DNA of 64,000 nucleotides, taken from assembly GCF_002892795.1 (NCBI RefSeq), contig NZ_PJMC01000004.1, positions 186,001-250,000 of the forward strand, in the 5' to 3' direction. Each line of letters begins with the position of its first letter. Position 1 is the first letter of the stretch. This stretch comes from Arthrobacter sp. AFG20 (GTDB lineage: Bacteria > Actinomycetota > Actinomycetes > Actinomycetales > Micrococcaceae). The notes beneath the pieces were generated by a model. That model did no database searches. It was not told the origin of the DNA and saw only the letters and a list, made by a program, of their open reading frames with translations. Shown here piece by piece: positions 31,208-40,043 of the stretch. The translations under genes and the position numbers were made by a program.

Positions 31208-32482
31208 TGAAGGGGACAGACGCACCTCGCGGGGACCGGCCGGGTACCCGCGGTGGCGGCTGGCGAAGATGATCACCAGGGCCACCGCCAGCGGAACCGC
31301 CGCCGCCAGTGGCACCAGCAGCGCGCCGACGGTGTTCAGGGCCAGGGCGCCGTATGCGGCACCGACGGCAATGCCCAGTTGGATGGTCACCACGGCCAGT
31401 CCGTTGGCGGCATCCTTGTGCTCCCCGCCCGCACGCAGGATTGCGGCCTGGTTGTAGATGCCGGTCGCGCCGAAGGTGATGCCCCACAGGGTCAGGAGCG
31501 CGAGTGCCCCGGTCCACGTGCCGCCGAGCCAAGGCAGAAGGGCGAAGCTGGCCAGGAGCAGTGCCACCCCGGTCAGGACGGAACGCCGGGGACGGGCGTC
31601 TGCCGTGAGGCCGGCAATCCAGATCCCCACCAGGCTGGCGACGCCGATGACGGACAGCGAGATGCCGGTGGCGGTGTCGGGCAGGCCCGCGGCCAGGATG
31701 AAGGGGGCGATGTAGGTGAACAGGGCGAAGTGGCCCAGGAGCAGCAGCGGCCAGGCGGTCGCGACGGCGATGACCCCGGGCAGGGCCATGGCGGCGCGCA
31801 TTGACGGCGCCGAGTCCCGGTCGGCATCGGAAGCCGGGGGCAGCAGCTTAATGGCCAGCAACGCGAGAAGCACCGCGACACCGGCCAGCACAAGGAAAGA
31901 GGCGCGCCACGAGAGGACCGATCCCATCATCGTCCCGAGTGGAGCCCCGACGGCGAGGGCGAAGCTGTTGCCGCTGAACACGATGGCCATGGCCTTGCCA
32001 ACTGAATGCGCCGGCACGATCCGTGCAACATAAGGGGCCATGCTGGACCAGAGCAGGCCGTGGGCCACGCCGCCGAGGAGCCTGGCGGCAATCGCCAGGC
32101 CCAGGGTGGGGCTGGCAGCCAGCAGCACGTTGCTCAGCGCGAAGGCCAGCACGGTCACGATCAGCAGGGTCTTGCGGGGCATCCGCGCACCGAGGAACCT
32201 CGACAGGGGCAGTGCCGTGATGACGATGACGGCCGCGTAGGCAGCGGTCAGCGAGCCGACGGCCGATTCCTCCACGCCCAGGTCGCGGCTGATCTGGGGG
32301 AGCAGCCCGGACGGCAGGAGTTCGGTGGTGACGGCGGTGAACCCGGCCATGGCCAGGATGAGCAGGCCTGCCCGCGGGTTCCGTGCGGTGCGGGCCGGTG
32401 GATTGGCTGCGTCGGAGCGGGTGGCTGATTTGCTGCGCGGGGTTTGCGTCGATGTTTCGGAGCCGGAGAGGTCTTGGGTCAC
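31199..32482 (-). CDS. MFS efflux transporter (DHA1, sugar-efflux/AraJ-like)
   Basis: A 427-residue, 12-helix drug:proton antiporter-1 family transporter. Visible motifs are ELLPSGLLPQISRDLGVEES in helix 1-2, RFLGARMPRKTLL (motif A) and GNSFALAVGAPLGTMMG in helix 5 (motif C-like). Members export arabinose-like sugars, isopropyl-thiogalactoside or drugs. A 35-residue polar N-terminal tail precedes helix 1. The GTG at 32482 is the only reasonable start. It lies 113 bases downstream of the alcohol dehydrogenase gene, with a strong terminator between, so it has its own promoter. Confidence 0.87.
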   Translation of the reverse strand: MTQDLSGSETSTQTPRSKSATRSDAANPPARTARNPRAGLLILAMAGFTAVTTELLPSGLLPQISRDLGVEESAVGSLTAAYAAVIVITALPLSRFLGARMPRKTLLIVTVLAFALSNVLLAASPTLGLAIAARLLGGVAHGLLWSSMAPYVARIVPAHSVGKAMAIVFSGNSFALAVGAPLGTMMGSVLSWRASFLVLAGVAVLLALLAIKLLPPASDADRDSAPSMRAAMALPGVIAVATAWPLLLLGHFALFTYIAPFILAAGLPDTATGISLSVIGVASLVGIWIAGLTADARPRRSVLTGVALLLASFALLPWLGGTWTGALALLTLWGITFGATGIYNQAAILRAGGEHKDAANGLAVVTIQLGIAVGAAYGALALNTVGALLVPLAAAVPLAVALVIIFASRHRGYPAGPREVRLSPSPK

Positions 32483-32541
32483 GTATGTTCCTGAAAGTTT
32501 CGTAATTGGTGTCGTCTGTCCGCTGCCCCGGGTTGGAACGG

Positions 32542-32583
32542 CCGACGGCGGGCCGGCCCCTTAAGGGACCGGCCCGCCGTCGG
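32542..32583 (-). terminator. Strong terminator after the alcohol dehydrogenase gene
   Basis: CCGACGGCGGGCCGG (32542-32556) pairs with CCGGCCCGCCGTCGG (32569-32583); CCC/GGG extends the stem across one mismatch to a TTAA loop. It lies 12 bases after the stop codon of the minus-strand dehydrogenase gene. Confidence 0.8.
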
Positions 32584-32595
32584 GCATTCATCGCC

Positions 32596-33636
32596 TTAGA
32601 GGGTGGCGGTGTCGATCACGAAGCGGTAGCGCACGTCCGAGGCGAGGACGCGCTCGTAGGCTTCGTTGATCTTGTCGGCCGGGATGACCTCGATCTCGGC
32701 GCCGATGCCGTGTTCGGCGCAGAAGTCGAGCATCTCCTGGGTTTCGCGGATGCCGCCGATCATGGAACCGGCGAAGGCCCGGCGTCCGCCGATCAGCGCA
32801 AATGCGTTGACCGGGAGCGGCTCGGCCGGGGCACCAACATTGACCAGGGTGCCGTCGAGGGACAGCAGCTGCAGGTAGGAGCTGATGTCGATCGAGGCGC
32901 TGACCGTGTTGATGATCAGGTCGAAGCTGCCGGCGAGGGTCTCGAACGTGCCGGCATCGCTCGTGGCGTAGTAGTGGTCCGCGCCCAGGCGCAGGCCGTC
33001 TTCCTGCTTCTTGAGGGACTGAGACAGCACGGTGACCTCGGCGCCCATGGCGTGCGCCAGCTTGACGGCCATGTGGCCAAGCCCGCCGAGGCCGACGATG
33101 GCGACCTTCTTGCCGGGGCCGGCGCCCCAGCGGCGCAGCGGGGAGAAGGTGGTGATGCCGGCGCACAGCAGGGGAGCGGCGACGTCGAGCTCAATGCCCT
33201 CGGGAATGGTGACGACGAAGTCCTCGATCACCACGACGTGGGTGGAGTAGCCGCCCTGGGTGATGGTGCCGTCGCGGTCAACGGCGCCGTACGTGCCGGT
33301 CATTCCCTTGAGGCAGTACTGCTCCTCGCCGGCCAGGCAGTTGGCGCACTCCTTGCAGGAGTTGACCATGCAGCCGACGCCGACCCGGTCGCCAACCTTG
33401 TGCCGGGTCACCTCGGAGCCAACCTCGGTGACGAAGCCGGCGATTTCGTGGCCGGGTGCAAGCGGGTACTGCTGCGGGCCCCAGTCGCCGCGGACGGTGT
33501 GGATGTCCGAGTGGCAGATGCCGGCGTACTTGATTTCGATGAGGACGTCGCGCGGGCCGACTTCGCGGCGTTCGATGGTGGTGGGGATGAGGTCCTCGGA
33601 AGCGGAGGGCGCGGCGTAGGCATTGACGGTAGGCAT
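32596..33636 (-). CDS. Zinc-dependent NAD(P) alcohol dehydrogenase
   Basis: A 346-residue medium-chain dehydrogenase of the cinnamyl-alcohol-dehydrogenase/YahK group, which reduces aldehydes with NADPH. The catalytic zinc site includes [13 protein letters not shown] and GHEIAGFV; the structural zinc loop is [16 protein letters not shown]; the coenzyme fold is [30 protein letters not shown] precedes the ATG at 33636. It is a single gene ended by a strong hairpin. The residues after the glycine-rich turn favour NADP, but this is inference. Confidence 0.92.
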   Translation of the reverse strand: MPTVNAYAAPSASEDLIPTTIERREVGPRDVLIEIKYAGICHSDIHTVRGDWGPQQYPLAPGHEIAGFVTEVGSEVTRHKVGDRVGVGCMVNSCKECANCLAGEEQYCLKGMTGTYGAVDRDGTITQGGYSTHVVVIEDFVVTIPEGIELDVAAPLLCAGITTFSPLRRWGAGPGKKVAIVGLGGLGHMAVKLAHAMGAEVTVLSQSLKKQEDGLRLGADHYYATSDAGTFETLAGSFDLIINTVSASIDISSYLQLLSLDGTLVNVGAPAEPLPVNAFALIGGRRAFAGSMIGGIRETQEMLDFCAEHGIGAEIEVIPADKINEAYERVLASDVRYRFVIDTATL

Positions 33637-33842
33637 AGTTCTCCTGTTTGTCGGTGTGGTGGAACGGGCCGCAGATGAAAGGGATCGGCCGTTTCTTTCA
33701 TCTACTAAACCCCATCGCCGTGGCGTGAGGCAGACCCTGCTGTAAGGGGTAACCACAGGGACCCCCTAGTCTCTTCCCGTTTGTGGCGGACAGCACGGGA
33801 AAGGCTGTTTGGGCGGGACGCGTCGTCGCAGTTTGACCCGGC

Positions 33843-34805
33843 TCAGGCCTGGTGGCCGCGGTCTGGTCGACGGATGTGTCCCCGGTGAAGGCCGACGGCG
33901 GCCGTGCCGCCTTGCGCTGTGCCGCCGTCCGGCACCGCGGTTTCGGAAGGTTCGTAGGATTGCGCTGCGGTCGCAGCCCAGCTGGCCAGCAACCGCAGGC
34001 CGTCCGCGGAGGGCGAGCCCGGCTCGGCGGTGTAGGTGAACATGGTGAGGCCGGGCGTGGCGGTCAGCTCCAGCCCGTTGAAGTGCAGATCAAGCTGGCC
34101 GACGACCGGGTGCTGGAACGTCTTGGCACCGGTGCGGTGCAGCCGAACATTCCGTTGCGCCCATCGCCTGCGGAATTCCTCGCTGCGGGTCGACAATTCC
34201 CCGATGAGGTCCGAGAGGCCTTTGTCGAACGGGTCGCGGCCGGCTTCCGCGTGCAGCAGGGCCACGCTCGTGTCGGCCGCGAGGTTCCAGTCCGCATAAA
34301 GGCATTCAGAACGACGGTTGAGGAACGCGAACCGGGCGAAATTCACGGGCCGTGCCGGGTCTTCATAGGCTGGTGAGTACAAGGCGCGGGCGAGGTCGTT
34401 GGCGGCAACGATGTCCAGGCGGCCGTTCTGGACGAAGGCCGGTATGCCGGCCATGCCGTCGAGGATGAGCTGAACGCTGGGGTGAATCGCCTGCGCAGGC
34501 TGTCGCCGCCGCCGGGCGGCGGGGCCGGCGGCCCGAGCAAGGTTGAACAGGTGCTCGTTCTCCGCCTCATTCAGCTGCAGGGCGCGCCCGATGGCCTCCA
34601 GGACGGGGTCTGACACGCCGGCCAGGCTTCCGCGCTCGACGCGTGTGTAGTACTCCACGCTCATGCCGGCCAGCAGCGCCACTTCTCCACGGCGCAGGCC
34701 GGGCACGCGCCGCACGCCGCCGAAGTCCGGCAACCCCGCCTGTTCGGGAGTGAGCTTCGCCCGCCGGGAGGCAAGGAACTCCCGTATCTCGTTCCGGTTG
34801 TTCAT
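33843..34805 (-). CDS. XRE-type regulator with MmyB-like ligand-binding domain
   Basis: A 320-residue regulator. Residues 8-90 hold the helix-turn-helix (VPGLRRGEVALLAGMSVEYYTRVERG), the hallmark of this actinobacterial group. Residues about 105-270 form the MmyB-like fatty-acid/ligand-binding domain (AFVQNGRLDIVAANDLARAL, then NFARFAFLNRRSE). The last 40 residues are low-complexity. The ATG at 34805 follows GGAGGAT closely; a GTG at 34814 is also possible. It is divergent from the short-chain dehydrogenase gene at 34959, and homologues often regulate such a neighbour. Confidence 0.87.
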   Translation of the reverse strand: MNNRNEIREFLASRRAKLTPEQAGLPDFGGVRRVPGLRRGEVALLAGMSVEYYTRVERGSLAGVSDPVLEAIGRALQLNEAENEHLFNLARAAGPAARRRRQPAQAIHPSVQLILDGMAGIPAFVQNGRLDIVAANDLARALYSPAYEDPARPVNFARFAFLNRRSECLYADWNLAADTSVALLHAEAGRDPFDKGLSDLIGELSTRSEEFRRRWAQRNVRLHRTGAKTFQHPVVGQLDLHFNGLELTATPGLTMFTYTAEPGSPSADGLRLLASWAATAAQSYEPSETAVPDGGTAQGGTAAVGLHRGHIRRPDRGHQA

Positions 34806-34958
34806 ATCCTCCACGTTACGGACACCGTGAATAACGTGGGAGTCCCTGTCAGGGCCTGCCTGCCGCGGGGACGCCGCCCCATCTACTGTGGATCAGGGCG
34901 TTACTGTGAATCAGGGGACTGCCCTGGTGACAGCCGGGTAACGGGAACGGAGCACAGA

Positions 34959-35693
34959 GTGGCGAGAATATTCATCACCGGTTCTGCCGGCGGACTCGGG
35001 CTCAACGCCGCCAGGGCGCTGATGCAACAGGGCCATGAAGTGGTGCTGCATGCCAGGGACGAGTCGCGCTTGGCGAACGCCGGCGCGGTCAGGGACCAGG
35101 CTTTGGGGACCGCCGTCGGAGATCTGGCCGACCTCACCGAGACGGAAGGTGTGGCGGAACAGGCCGAGCAGTTTGGCCCGTTCGATGCCGTCATCCATAA
35201 CGCCGGCGTGTACAGCGGCAACGATATTTTTGCGGTGAACATTGTCGCGCCGTACCTCCTGACCGCGCTCATGGCCCGTCCGCAGCGCATTGTGTACATC
35301 AGCAGCGGCATGCACCGGTCCGGCACTCCTCACCTCCAGGGCATCGACTGGACGAACGCGGCCATGCGGCCGGCGGCCTACTCGGACAGCAAGCTGTACG
35401 TCACGGCGCTCGCGGCCGCGGTGGCCGAGCGTTGGCCGGGCGTCGAAAGTAACGCCGTTGATCCGGGCTGGGTACCCACCAGGATGGGCGGACGCAGTGC
35501 GCCCGATGACCTGGAGCTGGGGCACCTCACGCAGGTGTGGCTGGCCACCCGGGAGTCTGCTGACGACCACGTGTCCGGAGGCTACTGGTTCCACCAGCAG
35601 CGCCGGGAACCCCATCCGGCCGTGAAGGACAAGGCGTTCCAGGCGGAGCTGCTCGACGCGCTGGAACGGCACACGGGCTTCGCGCTGCGGTAG
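34959..35693 (+). CDS. Short-chain dehydrogenase/NAD-dependent epimerase-like oxidoreductase
   Basis: A 244-residue Rossmann-fold protein. The coenzyme motif is FITGSAGGLGLNAARALMQQGH at the N-terminus; FDAVIHNAGVY follows, then IVYISSGMH with the active-site serine and AYSDSKLYVTALAAAVA with the YxxxK pair. The substrate is unknown. GGAG lies six bases before the GTG at 34959. It is divergent from an MmyB-type regulator, which probably controls it. Confidence 0.87.
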   Translation: MARIFITGSAGGLGLNAARALMQQGHEVVLHARDESRLANAGAVRDQALGTAVGDLADLTETEGVAEQAEQFGPFDAVIHNAGVYSGNDIFAVNIVAPYLLTALMARPQRIVYISSGMHRSGTPHLQGIDWTNAAMRPAAYSDSKLYVTALAAAVAERWPGVESNAVDPGWVPTRMGGRSAPDDLELGHLTQVWLATRESADDHVSGGYWFHQQRREPHPAVKDKAFQAELLDALERHTGFALR

Positions 35694-35715
35694 CGCCTCC
35701 CGAAACCGGTACTGG

Positions 35716-38265
35716 TCAGCGGCGGGCGAGGAGGCCGCGCACCAGGGTGAGGCCCTGGCCCAGGTTGATCGACGGCAGGTACGCCCGGGTGATGGCGTTG
35801 GCGATCGCGGGCAGGGCAGCCGCGTCCGGATACAGCAGGTACATGGGCTCGTAGTCCGGCTTGAACTTCGCTTTAAACGCCAGCAGGGACCTGAACCCGT
35901 ACACCGGTTCCAGAGCGGCGCCGAGCCAGTCGAGCATCCGGTCCAGGGCGCCGTTCGCGTCGGTCCCGCCTCCAACGGACGAAGCCGGTACCCGGGCCAG
36001 CGGCGCACCGGACAGGCTCATGAATTCACAGCCCTCGTCCTGCAGGCTCAGCGCGGCCGACGCGATGAGGAAGTCGATGCTCGCCCGGAAGCCGTCACCG
36101 CGCCGCCGCATGAAGTCGAGCGTCCAGCCAACCACGTATCCATTGCGGTACACCGGCAGCCACGACGCCACCGCGTGCACGGTGTGGTCGGCATCGATCG
36201 CGAGCAGGCAGCGGACCTCGGGGTCGTCCAGCTCATCCAGGCTGCCCAGCGTGAAGCCCATCTCCGGGACCTTCTTGTCCGCCACCCACTCCTCGGAAAT
36301 CGCCTCAATCTGCGCCTGGACAGCAAGAGGCGCCTGGGCAAACGACGTCCACTCCGCGCGGATGCCTGCCTTCGCCGCCCGGTTCAGCGCGGTGCGGATG
36401 TCCTGGAACTTCTTGCCGCGGAAGGACACCTCATCCAGCCGCAGCACAGTTTCCTGCGCCACCTGCACCGAGCCCCAGCCCAGCGATCCGGCCAGGCCGC
36501 GGAGCTCGTCGGACACGAAGTAGAAGCACGGCGTCCACCCGTTGAGTTGGCTGTTACGGGCGAACTCCGTGAACGCGGCTTCCCGGTCGGCGGGCGGACC
36601 AACGGGCGGCCCGAGCGCCACGGCCACCCCGCCGAGCACGCGGTATGCGATGAAGCTCGAACCGGTGAACCAGTAGCTGTTCCCGCTCCACGTGGTCATC
36701 CAAGAGAGCGAGCCGCCGCCGTGCGACTTGAGGATGCGCCGGGCCCGTTCCTCGTCCGCGCTGTGCCGCCCGTGGGCCGGACGCAGGAACGTCCGGAGCA
36801 GCAGTGCTCCGGTCCATGCCCAGAATGCGACGCCGATGCTTTCGTAAAGGACGACGGCGGCGGTGCTTTCGGGGAAGAACGCCGGTGAGCGGTCCACCAG
36901 GAAGCCGAGGGGAAGGAATCTGTCCGGGACGTCGGCCACGAGCTGAGGCAGGCCGGGCGCAGGCGTGAACCCAGATGCCAGAAGCAGTCCCAGTCCCACG
37001 TAAATGAGGCTCAGCAAAACCAGGGCAATGACCACCCGGCGCGCCAGCCGCAGGTACGTTCCGCGCGGAGCCTGCACCGGGAACAGGTTCCGGCCGGCCA
37101 GCAGAAGCACCATCAGCAAGACGGGCAGGAGCATCGGCAGCACCAGGCTGAGCGGGTGCGAATAACCCGAGAGCTCGATCCCGCCCACACCCTCGCGAGT
37201 GGGTGAACCCGGAGGCGGCGGCAGGAGCACACCGGCAATTGTGACGGCGGCCAGCAGCGAAAGCGTTGCCTGGATCAGGAACGCGCCCGCCCATGCGAAC
37301 CGCCGCCCGCGCCGCAGGCCGTCCGCGAACAGGAGCAGCAGGAACGACGGCAGGATGGCCATGAAGATGCCGCCGGCCCCGGCCCGCAGCTGCAGCTGGG
37401 CAGCGGCGCAGTCCCTGAGGCCGGCCGGGCGGGAGCAGGAGGCCTGCAGCGCGGCGGGATCCACCGGCTGGATGTTGGTGAACAGGAACCTGAGCACAGA
37501 AAGAGGTCCGACGGCGTGCGGTGCCAGCCCTGCCACCACGGGTCCGACTGCCGCGACCGTCAGGAGCAGTGCCACCAGGATCCGGGCCTCGTGGCGGGAG
37601 ACGGCGGGCCTGCCGAAGCGCGGCCGGCGGCCCAGCAGCACCGGGCCCAGCAGCCCTCCTGCCACGGCTGCCCCGAGCCGGACCAGGTCCTCGAAGCCGC
37701 CCGCATACATCGCGAACAGCAGCAGCACGGCGAGGAGGACCACGCGGATCCGGCGCCGCCACAGGGTGGACAGAGAAGCCGTCGCAGCCATCGCGCCCGC
37801 GCAGGCCAGTGCGCTTGGCCCCATAAAGAAGTGCCCGCTCAGGTCGCGGATCCAGCTCCCCATCAGGCCGCGGGCCGCGGCGAGGAACCCGAGTGTCGCG
37901 ACGATTCCCAGCACGTGCCCGCCCAGCGCGGCCAACGTGAACTTCAGGGATCCCAGACGGCGCTCCAGCGGCAGCCCGGCGAGAAGCACCACGAGTGTGC
38001 CCACGACGTACCCGGCCAGGTCCCGCTCCCAGAAGGCGGAGAGCAGCAGAGCCCCCCAGTGATCCGGCACAGAATGTGAGGTGGCCGCAACGTGCGGCAG
38101 CAGGAACGGCGGCGGACCGGTGCGGATGCTGGCGGACAAGGCACCTGCCGCCCAGAAGAGGACAACGAAAATGAGGGTGGCGGGGGAGCCGCGCAGCACC
38201 CGGGGCCACCCCACTGGCGTCCGGTGGCCGGCGGGTACACGTCGTCCCTGGTCCGGCTGCCGCAT
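35716..38265 (-). CDS. Rhomboid-like membrane protein fused to a DUF2156 (phosphatidylglycerol lysyltransferase-type) domain
   Basis: An 849-residue protein. Residues about 25-210 resemble a rhomboid-like six-helix domain (HWGALLLSAFWERDLAGYVVG, then GSLKFTLAALGGHVLG). Further helices continue to about residue 500. The last 320 residues form a soluble DUF2156 domain (GNSYWFTGSSFIAYRVLGGVAVALG; FYFVSDELRGLAGSLGW; FRSLLAFKAKFKPDYEPMYL) of the GNAT-like type that transfers aminoacyl groups to lipids in MprF. It probably modifies a membrane lipid or peptidoglycan-linked acceptor. AGGAG lies ten bases before the ATG. No catalytic serine/histidine pair of an active rhomboid is evident. Confidence 0.83.
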   Translation of the reverse strand: MRQPDQGRRVPAGHRTPVGWPRVLRGSPATLIFVVLFWAAGALSASIRTGPPPFLLPHVAATSHSVPDHWGALLLSAFWERDLAGYVVGTLVVLLAGLPLERRLGSLKFTLAALGGHVLGIVATLGFLAAARGLMGSWIRDLSGHFFMGPSALACAGAMAATASLSTLWRRRIRVVLLAVLLLFAMYAGGFEDLVRLGAAVAGGLLGPVLLGRRPRFGRPAVSRHEARILVALLLTVAAVGPVVAGLAPHAVGPLSVLRFLFTNIQPVDPAALQASCSRPAGLRDCAAAQLQLRAGAGGIFMAILPSFLLLLFADGLRRGRRFAWAGAFLIQATLSLLAAVTIAGVLLPPPPGSPTREGVGGIELSGYSHPLSLVLPMLLPVLLMVLLLAGRNLFPVQAPRGTYLRLARRVVIALVLLSLIYVGLGLLLASGFTPAPGLPQLVADVPDRFLPLGFLVDRSPAFFPESTAAVVLYESIGVAFWAWTGALLLRTFLRPAHGRHSADEERARRILKSHGGGSLSWMTTWSGNSYWFTGSSFIAYRVLGGVAVALGPPVGPPADREAAFTEFARNSQLNGWTPCFYFVSDELRGLAGSLGWGSVQVAQETVLRLDEVSFRGKKFQDIRTALNRAAKAGIRAEWTSFAQAPLAVQAQIEAISEEWVADKKVPEMGFTLGSLDELDDPEVRCLLAIDADHTVHAVASWLPVYRNGYVVGWTLDFMRRRGDGFRASIDFLIASAALSLQDEGCEFMSLSGAPLARVPASSVGGGTDANGALDRMLDWLGAALEPVYGFRSLLAFKAKFKPDYEPMYLLYPDAAALPAIANAITRAYLPSINLGQGLTLVRGLLARR

Positions 38266-38314
38266 GGGTAGAGGGCTCCTTTCAAAGGGCTCTTCGATTG
38301 TTCCACACGCCGCA

Positions 38315-38382
38315 GCCCAACTGACCAGCAGTTGTCGTCGTTATGAACGTTCAAAACGACAACAACTGCCAGTCAGTTGGGC
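38315..38382. repeat. Large palindromic repeat
   Basis: Arms 38315-38342 and 38355-38382 (outer parts GCCCAACTGAC and GTCAGTTGGGC) are 28 bases long with three mismatches and a 12-base loop. It lies just before the start region of the DUF2156 gene and 17 bases beyond the stop of the multicopper oxidase gene on the opposite side. A half copy is at 31178-31207. Confidence 0.75.
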
Positions 38383-38398
38383 CAAGGGGGAGAGGAGG

Positions 38399-39652
38399 CT
38401 AGTGGGTCGCGGTGTGGTCAGGAGCCGCTTGGGTCACCCCGCCCTCGGTGCCGTCGGCGTTGAGGACCCGGTAGCGGGTGATCATGCCGGCGCTGATGTG
38501 GTCGTTGACGTGGCAGTGGAACAGCCAGGTTCCCACGTCATCCGGGACCATGTCCGCCACCACCATGCTGGCCGGCAGGAGGTTGACCACGTCGGTCCGC
38601 ATCCCGAGTGCTGTCACAGTGTTGCCGTGCCAGTGCGGAGTGTGCAGGTCCACCTCGGTGCCCATGCCCATCAGGTACCAGCGCACCCGTTCGCCCTTCT
38701 TCATGGTCAGGGCTTCCAGCGGTTCGTTGCCGTAGACGTAACCGTTGATGGAGTGCATGAGGTTGCTCTCGCCGAAGTCCTCGTCTTCCACTTTCACCGT
38801 GGACGGCTTGCCGGCGAACTTGGCGATGTTGCGCTCCAGGTAGGGGCTGGCGTTCTCGTCGCTGACCTTGAACTGCAGGAAGAACTCGCGGTCGACGTCA
38901 TTCGGGGTGCCGTCAGCCCGGGCCGCGCTGGCCTTGGTGATCACCATGGGTCCCACGAGTCCCGAGTAGTCGTCGGCCACCTCGTCGGTGTGGGAGTGGT
39001 ACATCCACATCACGGAGCTGCCGTCCATGGGTCCTGGGCCGGCGCGCTCTGGCACCTCATAGGTGTAGGTGTACGTGGCACCGGGGGCCACGCCGTCGTC
39101 GTTCTTCGCGGCGCCGGACGTGCCGTCCACGTAGGGGGCGCCCTCGCTGCTCTTGTCGTAGAACACGCCGTGGACGTGGACCGACGCCGGCCGGTCCAGG
39201 TTGTTTTTGAAGACAACCTTGATGGTGTCCCCGACGACGCCGCGGATCACCGGACCCTGGTAGCCCAGGTGCTCTTCGGCAGGCGTCCGCTTCTTGAGGG
39301 TTTTGAAGGTGTCGTCGGTGTAGGCCTGGTACAGGGATTTGATGTAGATGCTGCCGATCCGGTCCGGTCCCTGCTTGGTGAACACCGAGGCATCCTCGTC
39401 GAACGGTTTGCCGGTGATCTGGTTCTTGCCGGAGGGAGCGTAGTTCCACTCAACCTCGTTGGCCGCGATGTAGTACGTGCGGGTCTGCGGCACGTAGGTG
39501 ACGGCGGCGCTCACCTTCGCGGTGGCCGGACCCGATGAAAACAGCAGCGGTGCCAGCGCGGCGAGGATCCCCAGCAGAATGGTGCCGATGACCCATGCCG
39601 GCGGCACCGCTTGAGACCGTGGCCGCTCCGTGAATAGCCCATGGTTGTCCAT
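38399..39652 (-). CDS. Membrane-anchored multicopper oxidase
   Basis: A 417-residue cupredoxin enzyme with an N-terminal signal anchor (WVIGTILLGILAALAPLLFSSG). Copper ligands are clear: VHVHGVFYD and MWMYHSHTDE in the first domain, then HTPHWHGN and LFHCHVNDHISAGM in the last domain, the latter holding type 1 and type 3 ligands. It is of the compact, ceruloplasmin/hephaestin-like kind and would oxidise Cu(I), Mn(II), Fe(II) or phenols outside the cell. It is divergent from a large secreted protein gene across a 391-base region rich in short inverted repeats. Confidence 0.9.
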   Translation of the reverse strand: MDNHGLFTERPRSQAVPPAWVIGTILLGILAALAPLLFSSGPATAKVSAAVTYVPQTRTYYIAANEVEWNYAPSGKNQITGKPFDEDASVFTKQGPDRIGSIYIKSLYQAYTDDTFKTLKKRTPAEEHLGYQGPVIRGVVGDTIKVVFKNNLDRPASVHVHGVFYDKSSEGAPYVDGTSGAAKNDDGVAPGATYTYTYEVPERAGPGPMDGSSVMWMYHSHTDEVADDYSGLVGPMVITKASAARADGTPNDVDREFFLQFKVSDENASPYLERNIAKFAGKPSTVKVEDEDFGESNLMHSINGYVYGNEPLEALTMKKGERVRWYLMGMGTEVDLHTPHWHGNTVTALGMRTDVVNLLPASMVVADMVPDDVGTWLFHCHVNDHISAGMITRYRVLNADGTEGGVTQAAPDHTATH

Positions 39653-40043
39653 GGCGTTCCTCCCCTGAATTGGTTGCCCGCCGCAACGGCCGGCTCGAAT
39701 GGCAGAAACCTAGGCCCGCTGTGTTGGGAATTTCTTGGGGCCTCAGGCCGGTGGGGGACCACCACCCAGCCGGGGGGAAGAACCACGCAGGGGCACAGGT
39801 TTTTCCCAACCGCCAGGGAAGATGGTTGGCCTCGGCAACCAAACGTTGCCTTTGCTGCCCCGGCAAAAACAACGTCCGACGTCGGCCCGCACCACGGGCG
39901 GTCCACGCACCAGAGCATGTCATCACCTCATTGCGACGCACCTCATGAGCGCAGGAACCCCGTTCCTGCACGTCCCGCACAGGAACTGTCCCGCCCTGGA
40001 ACCGTTCCGCCCAGGAACAACGGCACCTCCGAAAGGACCAGCC
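39653..40043. promoter_or_regulatory. Divergent control region with repeated GGAAC half-sites
   Basis: No gene is visible. GGCAAC/GTTGCC form a palindrome at 39834-39850, and GCAGGAAC/GTTCCTGC form another at 39951-39969. GGAAC or GTTCC occurs six times between 39953 and 40018. These are candidate regulator sites for the multicopper oxidase (minus) and the secreted protein (plus). Confidence 0.45.

Noticed and set aside
36554..38209. 551-residue minus-strand frame overlapping the DUF2156 fusion gene
   Set aside because: Out of frame with the membrane protein, Arg/Pro-rich, no helices; a shadow of the real gene.
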